DNA from: Mauremys mutica
Lineage: Eukaryota > Chordata > Testudines > Geoemydidae
Direction: 5' to 3'
Length of the DNA stretch: 64,000 nucleotides
Assembly: GCF_020497125.1 (NCBI RefSeq)
Contig: NC_059081.1
Location: forward strand, 16,649,105 to 16,713,104
The notes under the pieces are model-generated. The model did no database searches. It saw only the letters and a list, made by a program, of their open reading frames with translations, and was not told the DNA's origin. Below, in pieces: positions 48,200 to 61,000 of this stretch; the stretch's first letter is position 1; every line of letters begins with the position of its first letter. Position numbers and translations under genes: made by a program.

Positions 48200-48479
48200 G
48201 GGAGGTTTAAGTTGGACATTAGGAAAAAGTTCCTAACTGTCAGGGTGGTTAAATACTGGTATAAACTCCCTAGGGAGGTTGTGGAATCTCCATCTCTGGA
48301 GATATTTAAGACTAGGTTAGATAAATGTCTATCCGGGATGGTCTAGACAGTATTTGGTCCTGCCATGAGGGCAGGGGACTGGACTCGATGACCTCTCGAG
48401 GTCCCTTCCAGCCCTAGAATCTATGAATCTTGTTTCAGATGAATTGAGTTAATAAATGAAACAAATCGATTTGCTTTAC

Positions 48480-48671
48480 CCTTTTACTGCACATCTTTCC
48501 ATCATTCCAAGTGTAGGAGGAGCCACTGGAATATTCACTGCAAGCACTTGATAGAGAGAGTTCACTGCTACTACAACTGCTCCGGGGATATAGGCGACTG
48601 GGCCCTGTCATATTTAATTGACTCTGGCATTTCAAGGCAGGTATACTGGATTTCACATTTTGCTGGCATTC
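48480..48671 (-). CDS. NCKAP5: NCKAP5 exon W2 (64 codons, serine-rich)
   Basis: Acceptor ttttag|GAATGC, donor AAAAGG|GTAAAG; phase 0 to phase 0, 192 nt. The product starts ECQQNVKSS and carries the serine-rich block SSCSSSELSLSSACSEYSSG, followed by SSYTWNDGK, which is conserved in NCKAP5 proteins. The exon lies just 3' (in gene direction) of the CR1 LINE whose tail ends near 48430, about 50 bp from the donor, so a recent mobile element abuts this splice site without breaking it. No conventional domain is visible; the composition suggests a disordered, phosphorylatable linker. Confidence 0.93.
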
Positions 48672-51600
48672 CTAAAACACAAGAAGAAATGCAACAATCT
48701 TATGGGTAAAAACAGATCATTTTCTTTTCTACCTGATTGATTTAGTTAATAGGGCAAAATGCAAGTGTGCCATTTATACTTGCATAATATTCCATTAGGA
48801 TCTGGTAAAAATTAATGAACAGATGTAAAATAAAAAGAAACAATGTAACGTTTAGCTTTATTAGAACAGAAAAAAAATATCAATCCCTCCAATTCTTTTT
48901 ATTTATTTACTGTGGCTTCAGTATTCTGCTGGTCTTTCTGCAAGGGTATTTTGAGTCTGTTTGAATTCTGCTGTAGATATTAGCAGCATGCTCCAGTAAG
49001 ATATCACAAACTAAGTTATAAGAGTACAAGTACATCTTGACAACTGCATTATAGCCCCACAATGTAACAGATGAGGCTCTACCAACTGGACAAGGTAAAT
49101 TAATTTAGTGTCCCAAACAGAATGTCCACCGAGAATGGAATCTCTCCATTACAGTCTAATTCTGGTTTCCTATCTAGTCCAAAGCTTTGTCTAAGAAACT
49201 CTCTGATGTAGGACAATCCATCTTTGTGTCACTCTCAGACAGCTGAAGCCTCTTGCTTATGCAATTTATTGACACTTTATGGCTGCCTTTAGTACTTGGG
49301 TAGTTATCGCCCCTCTCCAAATGCAATTTCAGCTGACTGTGACTAAATGCCAGCTTTGAGGAAGAGACTAATGAAGAGCAGATAGCACGTTAGGTAAAAT
49401 ATTAAACCTTTGTAGGAGTATCTAGGATGTGTTTAATTTGTATTCAAACTAGTACTCTTGTGCCTAACAACGCTAGACTTTCTTTAACATTAAGTGCCTG
49501 CACTGTTATTCTGTTATGATGATATCCTCTAATGCCATATAGAATCAGAAACTTTTTTAATTACCAGGAATACCAAAGAGCAACACTACTACATTTTTTC
49601 TGAAAGTTGGCTTAGAATTTCATTATAACTAGAAAATAACCTCACAACCAAGCCTTAAGCAATATTTATTGATTTCCATTCTTGTTTATAGCCTGATGTA
49701 GTTTTGCTTAGATGGGTGTTTTTACATTTATATCCCAATAGGATACAAACAAATCTAAGGTTATATAATACATGAGCAGCTGGCAGAACTGTCAAATAGA
49801 TTCAATGGATGTATAAAATGCCTCATAGAAATCTTTGGAAAATATTCAATTTAGAGACCGTTCTCCATATACTCTGTTCTATTCTGGGTTGCTTTTTGTA
49901 TGTGTTATTTCCCCCCATTTATTACTACAAAGGCCGTTTGGCTGAGAACACAATTTTTATTGCTGAGGAGTTCGTCAGCTACTGCTGCTCATTCCTCAAG
50001 TGATATCATAATGCTCTGTCTGTGACAAACCTAACGACATGGCAAATCATCACTCCCTGTCATGGACAAAACCCCTGGATGGGAAAAATCAGTGAGCAGT
50101 AGCAGCAGCGAGTTTCACCTCAGGGAGTTATCGACACATGTTCTCCTAAGCAGTGAAAGGGGTGCAGAAGGACTGGCCTTCAAACTCTCCAGAGTGCCAG
50201 GTAATACACAGAGCACAGGCTTCTGCATTTTTGCAATAGAGTGCTTTGGCTTTGTTGATACATCTCTCTCTCTCTTCACCATTGGCATCATTCACTCCCT
50301 CTGCTGTCACTAGTTCCCCCTGCTATGCCTGCATCCTCCCCTGCAGGCAGAAGGCATGGAGGCCAACAGTAGCATTGATTTCTGCTTATTATGGCATTTT
50401 AGCTGTGGTGCTAGATAAACATACAATGTTCGGTGGCTGCACTCTGGGTTCCACCCCATATAACAGGCCAGACATGTCCAAAGTGCCTAGTACCTGCATG
50501 GAAGGGCTGCTGTAAATTCTGGGGAAGGGGAGCACATAGCATGCTGCAGAACCCTACCTCGCCTCCCTCCACCTTCTGCTGCTTTGCAAGCCTTCCCATC
50601 CCATCCCCTTTTCCCCTTTTGTGCCTTAAGGAGGAGAGGGACATCAGGTCCTATGATTTCAGAATAAGAAGCAGATGGACATCTAAGCAAACAATATTTT
50701 CATGTACATACCCTTAATATTCACAGCAAGGAAGATAACATGGAAAACATTGTGTGCATCACTAGAATTCTTTCTAAATAGAATGTTCTCCAAACTTTCT
50801 AAATTTTAAAAGGTTGGGTTTTCCTTCTATGAGCTGTCTAATTTTTCTAAAAATTCTGTTTAGAAAACCTTTAAAGATTATATTTATGATGCATTAATTA
50901 CATATAGTTAACTTGCACATTGGTTAATTAATTTGAATTGCATAATCTGACTTTTCCCCCCTAATCATGACTTCTAAACCATCACCTTTAATGAAATTAG
51001 AGTACAAAAGCTCTCTGTATGAGTATAATTTAAACATGTAATTGTTGTTAGAAAGGAAAGACAACTGAATGAATCAAACAATTGCAGAGAGAAAACTGCA
51101 TACTTAGAAAAATCTAACCTGAAGGCTAAATTACAGATTGTATAGAGGGTCATTAACATCTCTGTGAACCTTTGAAACAATGGCTTTCCACTAAAATATG
51201 TATTATTATAAAGGAGATTACATTTCTGATGACACTTTTATACTTTAAGATGAAAGGCACAGAAAGGCTCAGTTTCTGTTCTCATCCGCTTTATTTCTCT
51301 CTCTTTATGTGACTTTTGTTTTTAAAGCTACTTTTCTCTCTGCCACTGAAACATGAAAGCCCTACTGGTTAAAGTTTTGCCAAATAAGCACAAAGCTAAC
51401 CCCATCTTTAAAAAAATAAAAATAAAAAAAAAACTGCAGAGACCATGAATTTTTAAAAGTTCATACATAATATATCATAAAAGTAGGATGAATAATATGG
51501 TGCATGGGCTTTAATAAAAAGCTCCTTGACCATTTCTCAGAGATTCTGAGATGTAATCAATACCCAAAAAGGTATCTTGGGGACTTTGTCAAGATTTATG

Positions 51601-51787
51601 CTTTTTTTTGCAAAGAGTGACACTTTCTGTGTACTATATCAACCAGAGACATGATATTGAATTTCAGAGAACAGAAGAAAGGAAAGTATTGTTATCTGTC
51701 TCAACAATGGCTCACCCATGACATCGCACTTCACAGACAGAAATGAGTGCTCCAAATGAGGCACTCAAAGACAGCACAAAGACTCAC
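48672..51787 (-). other. NCKAP5: NCKAP5 intron W1-W2
   Basis: 3.1-kb intron, largely unique AT-rich sequence. I recognise no repeat family, RNA gene or further exon in it. Several short open frames near 50.1-50.7 kb lack splice or codon support. Confidence 0.7.
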
Positions 51788-51892
51788 ATGTATCTGAACA
51801 CCAGTAGTTCGTGATTGTATCAAACTTCTGTTCCTTTCTACATCTGAAAGCAAATCCCCAGACGAGAGATCTAAGATGCGTGAATGCAGTTT
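51788..51892 (-). CDS. NCKAP5: NCKAP5 exon W1 (35 codons)
   Basis: First exon of the gene seen in the window. The minus strand reads tgccag|AAACTG at the acceptor and CAT|GTGAGT at the donor; phase 0 in and phase 0 out. It encodes a peptide starting KLHSRILDLSSGDLLSDVE and ending in TTGVQIH, matching the segment that follows the N-terminal coiled coil of vertebrate NCKAP5. Its open frame extends past both boundaries, so the exon is defined by splice signals and similarity, not by stops. The preceding exon should end the coiled-coil part of the protein; I could not find it between 51893 and 64000. Confidence 0.9.
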
Positions 51893-52726
51893 CTGGCAGA
51901 AGAGAATGACCAAAGCATAAACATTTAACAAATATGCAACAGATCAGCATTTTAAAAATTCCAAACTGTGCAGTTAAATTTCAAAGGAGAATAAAACCCT
52001 GTGGTAAAAGAGCACTTGTCCTAATTTGAAAGTTTTCCATTTTCTGCTTACTGAGTCCAGGACTTGACGCACGAAGATTTTTCATCCAAAAAACCCTGAA
52101 CTTTTTATCCCTGAGACTGTTTCACAACTTATCATGATTTCACATGCAACAATGACAAAGTAATAGGACCACAATCATATTTATCCATAGAGTCTGGCAA
52201 GTTTGAATTAAAAAAGTATAAAAATGAATGATGAAATTAACATTTATAAAGCAATCAACACATTAACCTTGTTTTATTTAGCAGTTGCTACAGCCTGAGT
52301 GATTATAAAAGTGACCCTATTTCTAAATGGCATTGATCTTGTGAAGCCCTGCCTTGCACACATTTTAACTCAAAGTCATTAATGTCATCTGTTAGGAACA
52401 ATTAATATGAATAGAAAATAATTGCATCAGGGAGCAAGGGACTCAGAGGATTTTGTGCATTAATATTCACATGCTGTTCAATTACATATGCAGTCCTTTA
52501 TTTCAGTTTTGCTTGGAAAGCCTGCTAACCTGATGCCATTTCCCCCATATTAATCTGTACACTAATTACCAAGGCTTTCTGTGTAGAATAAGTCTAACTT
52601 ATCATATAAATCATAAATGTATGATTTATTTGAATGTTGTTTCTTGACCAATGACTTCAAAAGAAAAAAATAGCAATATCTGCTGTCCAGCTGGTCATGT
52701 GAGCCAAGCTTTTTGATTATAGATAC

Positions 52727-52803
52727 TTGGGATCTGATCCGCAGTCCACTGAAATATATGAAAAGGTTCCTATTGACTTCAATGAGCTTTGGGTCAGGCC
52801 CTT
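52727..52803. repeat. Decayed palindromic MITE-like repeat
   Basis: gggatctgatccgcagtcca at the left, ttcctattgacttcaatgag in the middle and tttgggtcaggccc at the right; same layout as the other palindromic copies. Confidence 0.45.
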
Positions 52804-54371
52804 TGATAAGATCCTGCCCACCCCTCCCTGAAACTACGGCAGAATCAAGACATTGGAACTGCTAAGTTCATGTCGTGTGTGGCTGTGGGTGTTGGATACG
52901 GGTGAAGGAGAGGCTGCAGAAAACCTGCCAAGGAAACTTGGTATCTTGGGTTACACTGTGTAGGACACACCCTATGGGAATGTGGAGACTGTGCAGTGGG
53001 GCAAGGCAGTGGACCCAGAAACTGTTTATCCATGGGTCCACAAATATTAGTATGAGGGGGAAGCAATAGCTTGCAACCGCTAATCCTACCTATATCCAAC
53101 TGGAGCAGTGGCAGAGCAGCTCTACACAGGCTTCTGCAAACTGGGACTGAAGCTTCAGCTCAGCACCAGATGCAGTGCTCAGCCTGCTTATCAGGCACTC
53201 ACCTCTACAATTTCTTCCTCTGGAGAATGAATCATCCAGAAATAGACATCTCTTCTTAAAGCCTTTGCTGTTCACATCCACTATTGCAAACTGACTTCTA
53301 TTCCAGGCAATTTAGTACTTTTAACCACTATTTATTAATTTGGGAGTAATTTTCCAGGAGTTACATATTCATTTAGTTTTCATTCAGTGTTTTGTTTTAA
53401 CTGGTGCTATCATGTTTCAGTAAGATTATGGGAAACTGTTTGAATGATGAATACTCTGTATAATCATATTTCCTATAACATAATGTTGACTAGAAGCCAC
53501 AAACACTTTGAATTCAGTATATTTTTCATTATAAATATTTATTACACCCAGTGTACATGTCTTTTAACGCAGTGTCAGTTATATCTATTCTCCAGTTATT
53601 GAATGTGAACCATTTAAAATATTGTTATTGTAATTTCAGGCTGATGTTTGCCCAAAATTTAAATACTGACTAGTTACACCTTCCAAGCTCACAGGTTTAC
53701 AATGAACTCAAAGTTAGCCTTTGACTGAAAGTCTCCCAACTGTATAGTTGAGCCACCAGAAAATTCAAATTGGTTCAGACACAGGAATCCTTGATGCCAT
53801 GCAAAGGCGTTGTTAGGTAGGGCTCTTTGAAAAGGAATGTCTTTCCTCCAAAGCGACCAACTTCCTGGTCTCTCCTTGCAGAGGATTTTTAGTGCAAGTT
53901 TCTGTACTTTAAGCCATGCATTAGACTGGAAAATTGGGGATGTGTGAGGGGAATGGACACTAATGTTTATTTCCCAAGAATACATACTGGAAATACGACT
54001 TCAGGAGTTTTACATCCTGAAGACTTGCTTCAGAGTTTGTCAGTCCCTAAAAATATTTTGAAAATAAATATATTATTGTACATGAGTTAGCAATACAAAT
54101 GGCGGTAAATAAAGAAGTGAACAATATAATTTGTTATAACAATAACTATCACATGAAACTAAGTACACTGCTATATCATTCTTGTGAAACATAATGCCAG
54201 CTCACTCAGCGTACTAAATCAGCAAGAAGAAAATAAAATCAGAAAAGAAAAAGAAATAATTGCTCAAATAACAACCTAAAATTAATTTAAAAAAGTAAAT
54301 TGTTAAAAGTTATAAATTATTGGGCTCAATACAAGGGTAAATGGGTGACATTTAATGTCCTATGATATACA

Positions 54372-54423
54372 GGAGGTCAGACTAGATGATCTAATGAACC
54401 CTTCTGGTCTTAAACTCTATGAG
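54372..54423 (+). repeat. CR1/SINE 3' tail fragment
   Basis: ggaggtcagactagatgatc..taatgaacccttctggtctt..aaactctatgag is the typical CR1-type tail. Confidence 0.75.
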
Positions 54424-54577
54424 CCTTTAAATAATAAAAGTAAATCAGCAAAATAATAGAGAAGAAAGAAAGGAAAGTGGGTTCTCAAGATCTATAATAC
54501 TACTACATATCTGTATCAAATAGACAAATTAAGTAATTATCATACTGGAAATGTTCACCATCATACAAATCACAAAA

Positions 54578-54776
54578 GAATTTGGGGGTTATAATGGATC
54601 ACAAATTGAATATGAGTCAACAATGTGATTCAGTAGTGAAAAAGGCTAATATCATAATGGAGTATATTAACAGGAATGTCATATGTAAGACTCAGTGGGT
54701 AACTGTCTCACTCTTCTCAGCTGGAGTTTGTTTCCAGGTCTTGGCGCCACACTTTAAGACAGATGTAGACAAATGT
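54578..54776 (+). pseudogene. CR1 ORF2 fragment
   Basis: Coding remnant GVIMDHKLNMSQQCDSVVKK, ANIIMEYINRN and VLAPHFKTDVDK, from just after the RT domain. It shows the segment that is deleted in the longer copy at 47820. Unlike there, this copy keeps the frame through it. Confidence 0.85.
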
Positions 54777-55001
54777 AATGTGGAGAACTTCCATGCATGA
54801 ACTTCCCTTGCCTAAATAGGAGAGGCAATCGGGTGCACACGTGGCATCACCCTTATTGTCCTTGAACTGCTGTGGATCGAGGCATACATGCATGGGAATG
54901 GGAGAGTCCTGAGCTGGGGAAAGTTATCCTCCCACCAGCCCCTATGCAGAAAACTCAGGAAAGCTAATACAGCATAGGCTGTATCAATTTTTACAGAAGT
55001 T

Positions 55002-55094
55002 TTTTTCTTTTTGGTTCCAAAGTTCCTATAGAAATAAAACTTTTATTAAAGCAAGTTTTTATTTCTATAGGATCTTCGGAACCAAAAAGAGAAA
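55002..55094. repeat. Near-perfect hairpin (about 41-bp arms, 10-nt loop)
   Basis: Left arm 55002-55042 (tttttctttttggttccaaa, gttcctatagaaataaaac, tt) pairs with right arm 55053-55094 (aagtttttatttctatagga, tcttcggaaccaaaaagaga, aaa) with only about three mismatches and one bulge; loop ttattaaagc. Weaker complementarity continues outwards. It may be a palindromic MITE or, if transcribed, a miRNA-precursor-like stem. No family recognised. Confidence 0.9.
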
Positions 55095-58000
55095 ACACTT
55101 GTGAAACAGTTCTATTTCCCCATAGCAGATAATGCGACAACCCCACCCCCAAAAAACCTATAATAAACACTATGATTTGGTTTATAGTTAATTTAATAGG
55201 AGTTCCTAAAGATAATGTCTCCATTATGGAATTAGATCCTGCTGTCTTTCTGGGCATTGCACAGAATGCACAGAAATGTTTTCAGGGAGACAAGGGACAT
55301 CTTATGTCTGTTCCTTGCAAAATTAACTTGATTAGAACTCTCACCAAATACTACTCAACCAAAATATTAAGCATGTATTCTTCATATGCTTAATACTCAG
55401 AAAGAAGGGGCAAATTATGTGTAAGGAAACACTGAAAATAAAAAATGTAAAATGGATTTCAGCCTCAGAAAGTATTAATGGATTTCAGTTTTACACAAAT
55501 AAGTGTTTACAGACCCTGGCATATGGTGAAGATTGCCTTCTAAAGAGACCAGCAAAATTGGTCATGTATTGGAAGTGGGCTTTAACTAAAGAGCAAAAAA
55601 GTGCACTGAAAACCTCAAAGATGCTTTAAAGTGTTTTCTTACAAAGTGATGCTATTGGAAATGGTTCTTACTGCAGATCTCACCGTCCTTAATTATAATA
55701 TTATGAAATGTTGGAAAATTTCTGAGAACTACTCTTTTTGATCTACAAAAATGTATGAATTTATTATTATGTACAACAGTTAGCTATACTTACTTATTTC
55801 AGATCTTGGAAGTTATAAATCTAATGGAACATTGAGAATTAAGTCCTGCTTTTCTACAAATTAATTACTGTACTATAAACAGAACTTCATATCCATTGCA
55901 AAATACTGTTTAATCTAACTTTTCAGTACATAAACAAGAATGTTCATTTATTTTCTATTTTCATAGTTTATAATGGTAATAGTGACTTCCATGCTGGTCA
56001 TTTCCCCCAGTTAACCAGGTGGGTTAAGGACTTGCATTCACCTCCTCTTGCTGCTTATGAATTGCCAGGAAATGCAGTGCCACAGTAATGCTGTTCTGTT
56101 TGCATATGCTCTTTCGCAATTCTTTTCATACTGACTACTGATATTACCTAATATCATTTCAAGGGCATTGCTTGGTCTAAATTTTCAAAGTTCTTTTCCT
56201 CCCAATTCTCTAACAGCATCCTTATTATTTATCCTGACATTCTACCCTTACCTCCAACATATGCCATTCCTCTTAATGATTTGTAGAGGCCCTTTTCCAA
56301 ATGCCACTGTCCACTGTCCTCTTTACCACTTTTCAGAGATCTTTCTACAAGAGCTGAAGTTCCCCAAAGAGTATTAATGGCACATGCATGTCTATTTCAT
56401 AAGATGCCTCATCTGCTTTTGCTCCAAAGTGGAGACTGAAGTAATGTGACTTTCCACACCAGTAGTTCCAGTTTCTGGGAAATAAAATGTGGTCTTATCT
56501 TGTAGGCTGCACAGAAAAGGTCCAAAGGTATATCTCACTAATTTCTGTGCAAAGAGACCATCAGTAGAGGATGAGGAAATAGCATGGCTCTCAGTAGCAG
56601 AAAAAAAAGTTCAGGTAAAAAAAAAAAGCATTTTCAGGAGAATGAACATGAGGATTGGAAACTCACTTTTCTCCTATCTTCTCTGTTAGGTGCCTGTAGC
56701 ATTCGGAGTAAGTGTCCACATTTAGGACAGTATGCAGCCCATGTTTACTGGAAGTAAACCATGTACCTCTGCATTCTGCATAATTGGAGTTAGATCTTTG
56801 CTTTTAAATGTTGGCTGGGTGGGTGGAATATTGTCTACAGACACCCTTCAAATGGCATAGAGTATTTTGTAACAAACATTTGGAGACACACAGTTCCTCA
56901 GTCCTGAGGATACATAAGACAGAGCCAGACGCCAACCAGTCAATCTGCATCTGCAGAAGTCTCCCTGTCCATCCCCATCCCTGACATTTCCCCATCTTGC
57001 ACCATCAATTGCCAGGGAAAAAAAGAGAGTGGGGTGCTTGTGGATAGTGGGCATGGCCAGAGATGTGCTGACCTAAACCCTATCCTGGCCCCATTATTTG
57101 GGTGCAGAACAATCATGGGGCTGAAAAAGAATGACAAGTTACTCACCTGAGGCAGCTGACAGAACATATGATAGGGAGTAGATCCACCAGGGGCTCAAGT
57201 GAATAACTTCTTCAGCTCACACCTGCATAGCAGGCCCAGATTTAAGCAAGGTACAGTAAAAACCAGAGTAAGAACCTTATCTTATCTGGAGTAGGAATCT
57301 TATATGACTCTAAGGCACCATAAAACTGATCATAAGGGGGAATGCAAAATGCAAGACAAAAATGGATGAAAATTAGCTCCATAATGTATAATCTTTTGTT
57401 CTTTCTACTGCTCTGAGTATTGGTTCTAACAGGACAAGTAGCTAATGACGATATTTGGTGATACTTGTAAAGGTCTATTACATGGAATCTGTTGTCTTGA
57501 AAATGCAATGAATGCCTGTGGTCTTACCTCCCATGATATTTAATACCAACATCCACCTTATCAGTGATTCAGGTTTATTACTTTATTCTTCTCTATAGCC
57601 TAACTGGTAGATTTAATAAAATTAGCTTGCCTTATAGTTTGTATCTGCAGAGTTGCATCATTATTTTCCTGTAGCTTCATCCTTATAGTTGCTTTTTTGT
57701 TTGTTTTGTTTTCTAACCTACAGTAAGTGAACCCCAGGATATGAAATGCCTCATAGTGATATAAGCAAGCTGTTGGAGATTGTTATTTATTGGTCTTACA
57801 AATAGCTGTTTGAAATGTAAGGAACAAAATTACAAGCTTACAATATTGTTCAGTATTAACAGTGGGGAAAGTTATACACAAAATAAATATTAAAGGATTA
57901 ACTGTAAAATACAGTTCAGTAAGCCAAATAATTTCTTAGTATAAAAAAGAGCTTCCAGCAATTATAGAGAATTCATCAAGTCAAGTGGATTTTATTTTGA

Positions 58001-61000
58001 TTTTCTATTAATCTAGCAAAAGTATTTCCCTGTTCAAGTTTTAATTTGTTTATTTCTCATCCCCTCCCCTCCCAGGTCAAGATGAAGTTGTTAAAAACTA
58101 AGTCTGGAGATACAAAAGATGCCAGACTAAATTCAAACCCACCCTTAATAGTGGCTTGTCAGTTTTGCTGGCAAATCCTCCAGGTGAGTTTACTGAGCCT
58201 TAACTGACAACATTCAAGACAAAGTACAAGCATGTGATATTACAAACATTTGTATGGAAGATTACGTCAGAAAATCTTGTTAACAAGGCAAATCCACCCC
58301 AAAATATAAAACAATAGTTTTGTGTCTGCTTCAGATTCTACAGACTTGTTACAATTTGTTGTAATCAAGCCTTTCAAAGATAGGCAAAAGCAGTGAATTA
58401 GATTCTGAAGTACGGAGAAAGCTGAAAGCAAAAATTCCTAAATGTCCTAGAGTGTAAATTGTGAGGTATTAAGCACATATTTGATGCATAAACATAAATA
58501 GCATAATCTCTCTCTGTATTCTTCAGTTGCCTGTGTTACTATAAGCCTAAAATTATTCCTCTTCCAAATCCCCCTAGTTTTATTAATTTTTATAAACTGC
58601 TTTAAATAAAAGCTACACTGAAAGATTTAATGTAATCCTCTCTGATCCTTGCTTTCATTTTAAAACTATATCAGTGTTTTCAAGTCTTGAGAACTCCAAA
58701 ATATTAGTTCTCATTTTAATAGCATTAAGTTAGGAGTGTGTAAATACAGCAGCAACGATAAAATCAACTAATTTGTTTTCTTGGGAAAAATATGTATAAA
58801 GTTCCCTATGGTTTATAATTATTGTAGAGTCAACATTTTACACCAATAACTTGGTAATCAGTTAGCCAAAATGTAAACCATTAATGCAATTAATTATTTC
58901 ACTGAGCTCACTGAAGTCTCCTTGAGTATTTCATGACAGCATCTTTCCTGAAAAATGCATTCTGAGGTGTTCAACCCTCCTATTAAATATCAGTCTTCAC
59001 TTTCTGTGCTCATTTGTTTCACATAAAAAGCAGTAAATACTTTTCATAAATACTTTTCCACTGATCTAAAATGAATGAAGTAAATTTTCCTCCCACTTTA
59101 TTGTGTGATGGCCAAAATCACACAGATGCAGCAAGTTATGTGTATATGAAAAATTGTAACATAGAATTCTGCAAGTTATGACACCTTATCTTTTTCGATT
59201 AGTCACAGTTTCAGAGACTTTTCATTTACATTTCAGGGTGGTCAGAATCACTCCAGAATACCATTTTATGCTTCTAACTTTTATGACAAGGAAGAACTAT
59301 ACCATTTATCTTTTATGACCCGCCTTACAGAAGATATCTGTACTTTAACACAAAAAGGCAGGCCTGCCTTTTATTTTGCCAGGGTGCCCAAGTGCAGTAC
59401 TTTAACATATGAATGTGAAGTGCTTCGCTATTGTTTAAGTTCCATCTATAAAATATGCACTGTATAATATAGAAGTTATTTGATTATATACTATTAACTA
59501 ATTTCTATCTTATAACTAGCTTATATCAGGATAGCCAGTGATATATCATGTATAGTATAATGTAGTGTTGGCCTTTGTCTTTGTGATTCTTATAGTTTTA
59601 AGCTTCTTTTCACATTCACTTCCTGACTCTGTCACTAGAACCAAAAATCATCTAAAGGAATTAGGCAGACCTCAATACGATCTTGTTATTGACATTTATG
59701 TTGATCGATGTTGGCTCTTACAGAATTGGAATCTGCAGATCAATTCCCTTATTAGATTCTTTCTCACTGCTGCCATGATCATTTTATCACACAAGCTGCT
59801 GCTATCAAATGCTGTTTTATCACTTTATAATGGGATAAGCTAAAGCTTTCCTCCACCATAGAGTTAGAAATGAAAACTGTTTTGAATCTCAAGACCATTT
59901 CCTCAAGTATTCAGAAATATCTTAATCATTATGTATATTTTAGAAGTTAATTTAAACTAAATTCACATAACCCCCCACAAAATTATTTCTCATGCTACAA
60001 ATTCCAGGGGAAAACATTAATTATTAAGGGCCAGAGAATGGCATGAATCTCGCTCACTCTTCGTCTGTATGTTGAGTCAGGGAAGTAAGTGAGCCTAGGA
60101 ATGAAGGGATTTTCAGTAGAGATAATGTCAGGAACAAAAATACTGATGTCTGGAATGAAAATAAGCACATAATTCTCTTTCTCTCTCACACACTCACACA
60201 AACAGGGTACAGGACAAAATGTATATACAAGGTTTGTTGCAGTTTTATGTCTTTAAAATTTGTATGGATAATGATACAAAATGCACATGTGCCTCTGCAG
60301 GAATGGCATTCCAGCTCCTATTAAGAGAGGAATTTCTCACATTAATTTAAATCTCTGATAAAATAAATTAGCTTTTTTATTGTCAAGTTGAACTATGAGA
60401 CTACGATTGTTATGTATTACTTCAATCCAGGCCTTAATGGTATTTTAGCCCTGTGGTGGGCAAACAGAAACTATTTCAAGCCTTCCAAAGGCTATTAAAA
60501 CATGTGCAGATGTCTGGAAAATTAATACTATTATCTAACTCTAACCTTTTGCCTGTAGGAGGAAAAAGAGAGACAAGGCTTAAGGAAGATTTTTAGATCA
60601 ATACACGGCAACTGAGGAAGGTAAGCACTGCTTTGCTAGCAAGTTCAGAGGCAGCAATCTGGTATCCCAAATAAGTGTTATATTACGTATTCTCAATAGA
60701 TTCCTTCTTGCATAGTTTTAGCTGAAATCATTCATTTATTCTATAAAAAAAATCAGAAGAGATAAGCATCATTTTCTATAACCTTCCCTCACTGCAGTTT
60801 CTCAAAGCCCAGTATGTTAGACACTTAAAAGGTTAATTTATTTACATGACAAGAACATGAATTTGTCAATGTTAATGTTGAACAAGCCATCTTTTTCTTT
60901 CCCAAAATGTTCTGCATTTTGAAAGATGTTTTTGTGTATCTTATTGAAATGTCACAAACGGTGGGGCAGGTTGCTGGGGGAAGGCAAAGTAGTAGGAGGA

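Larger units (their letters stand above)
46425..48430 (+). mobile_element. CR1 LINE, 5' truncated
   Basis: About 2 kb of CR1 non-LTR retrotransposon: pre-RT region with stops (46425-46757), reverse transcriptase (46758-47820), C-terminal region in another frame (47832-48199) and 3' tail ending ggactggactcgatgacctc..tcgaggtcccttccagcccta, then gaatctatgaatct. The endonuclease half is missing, as in most CR1 copies, which truncate at the 5' end on insertion. It sits on the plus strand, opposite to the NCKAP5 transcript. Confidence 0.92.
41438..48479 (-). other. NCKAP5: NCKAP5 intron W2-W3
   Basis: 7.0-kb intron. 41438-43090 is AT-rich apart from a GA-rich tract (41611-41760). 43099-48430 is almost continuous transposon: GC-rich hAT, 1.4-kb hAT with nested insertion, hAT-like fragment and CR1 LINE. 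45273-45930 shows nothing recognised. Confidence 0.8.
1012..51892 (-). other. NCKAP5: NCKAP5 gene, 3' part (nine exons, span)
   Basis: Gene-level entry. NCKAP5 encodes a large, mostly disordered protein first described as a partner of the adaptor Nck; its paralogue NCKAP5L (Cep169) is a centrosomal microtubule-binding protein. Nine minus-strand exons are placed from AG/GT splice sites and continuous phase: 105, 192, 3860, 178, 76, 315, 140, 130 and 188 nt, summing to 5184 nt with no stop. Recognition rests on blocks I know from vertebrate NCKAP5: a KLHSR..DLSSGDLLS segment, the SSSELSLSS..CSEYSSGSSYTW segment, the giant exon with an ASWFGFRKSKLPAL block, VDKKAAQQTESGSNNVS and MRTLDSGIGTFPLPDSGNRS. 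The N-terminal coiled-coil exons are not seen in the window. Introns range from 1.0 to 21.2 kb, in keeping with a gene that is very long in other vertebrates. No promoter or polyadenylation site belonging to it was identified. Confidence 0.93.

Noticed and set aside
58076..58190. Plus-strand exon-like stretch between cctcccag and gtgagt
   Set aside because: Splice-like borders occur, but the frame has an early stop, there is no similarity to a known protein and no partner exon was found; a non-coding transcript cannot be excluded.
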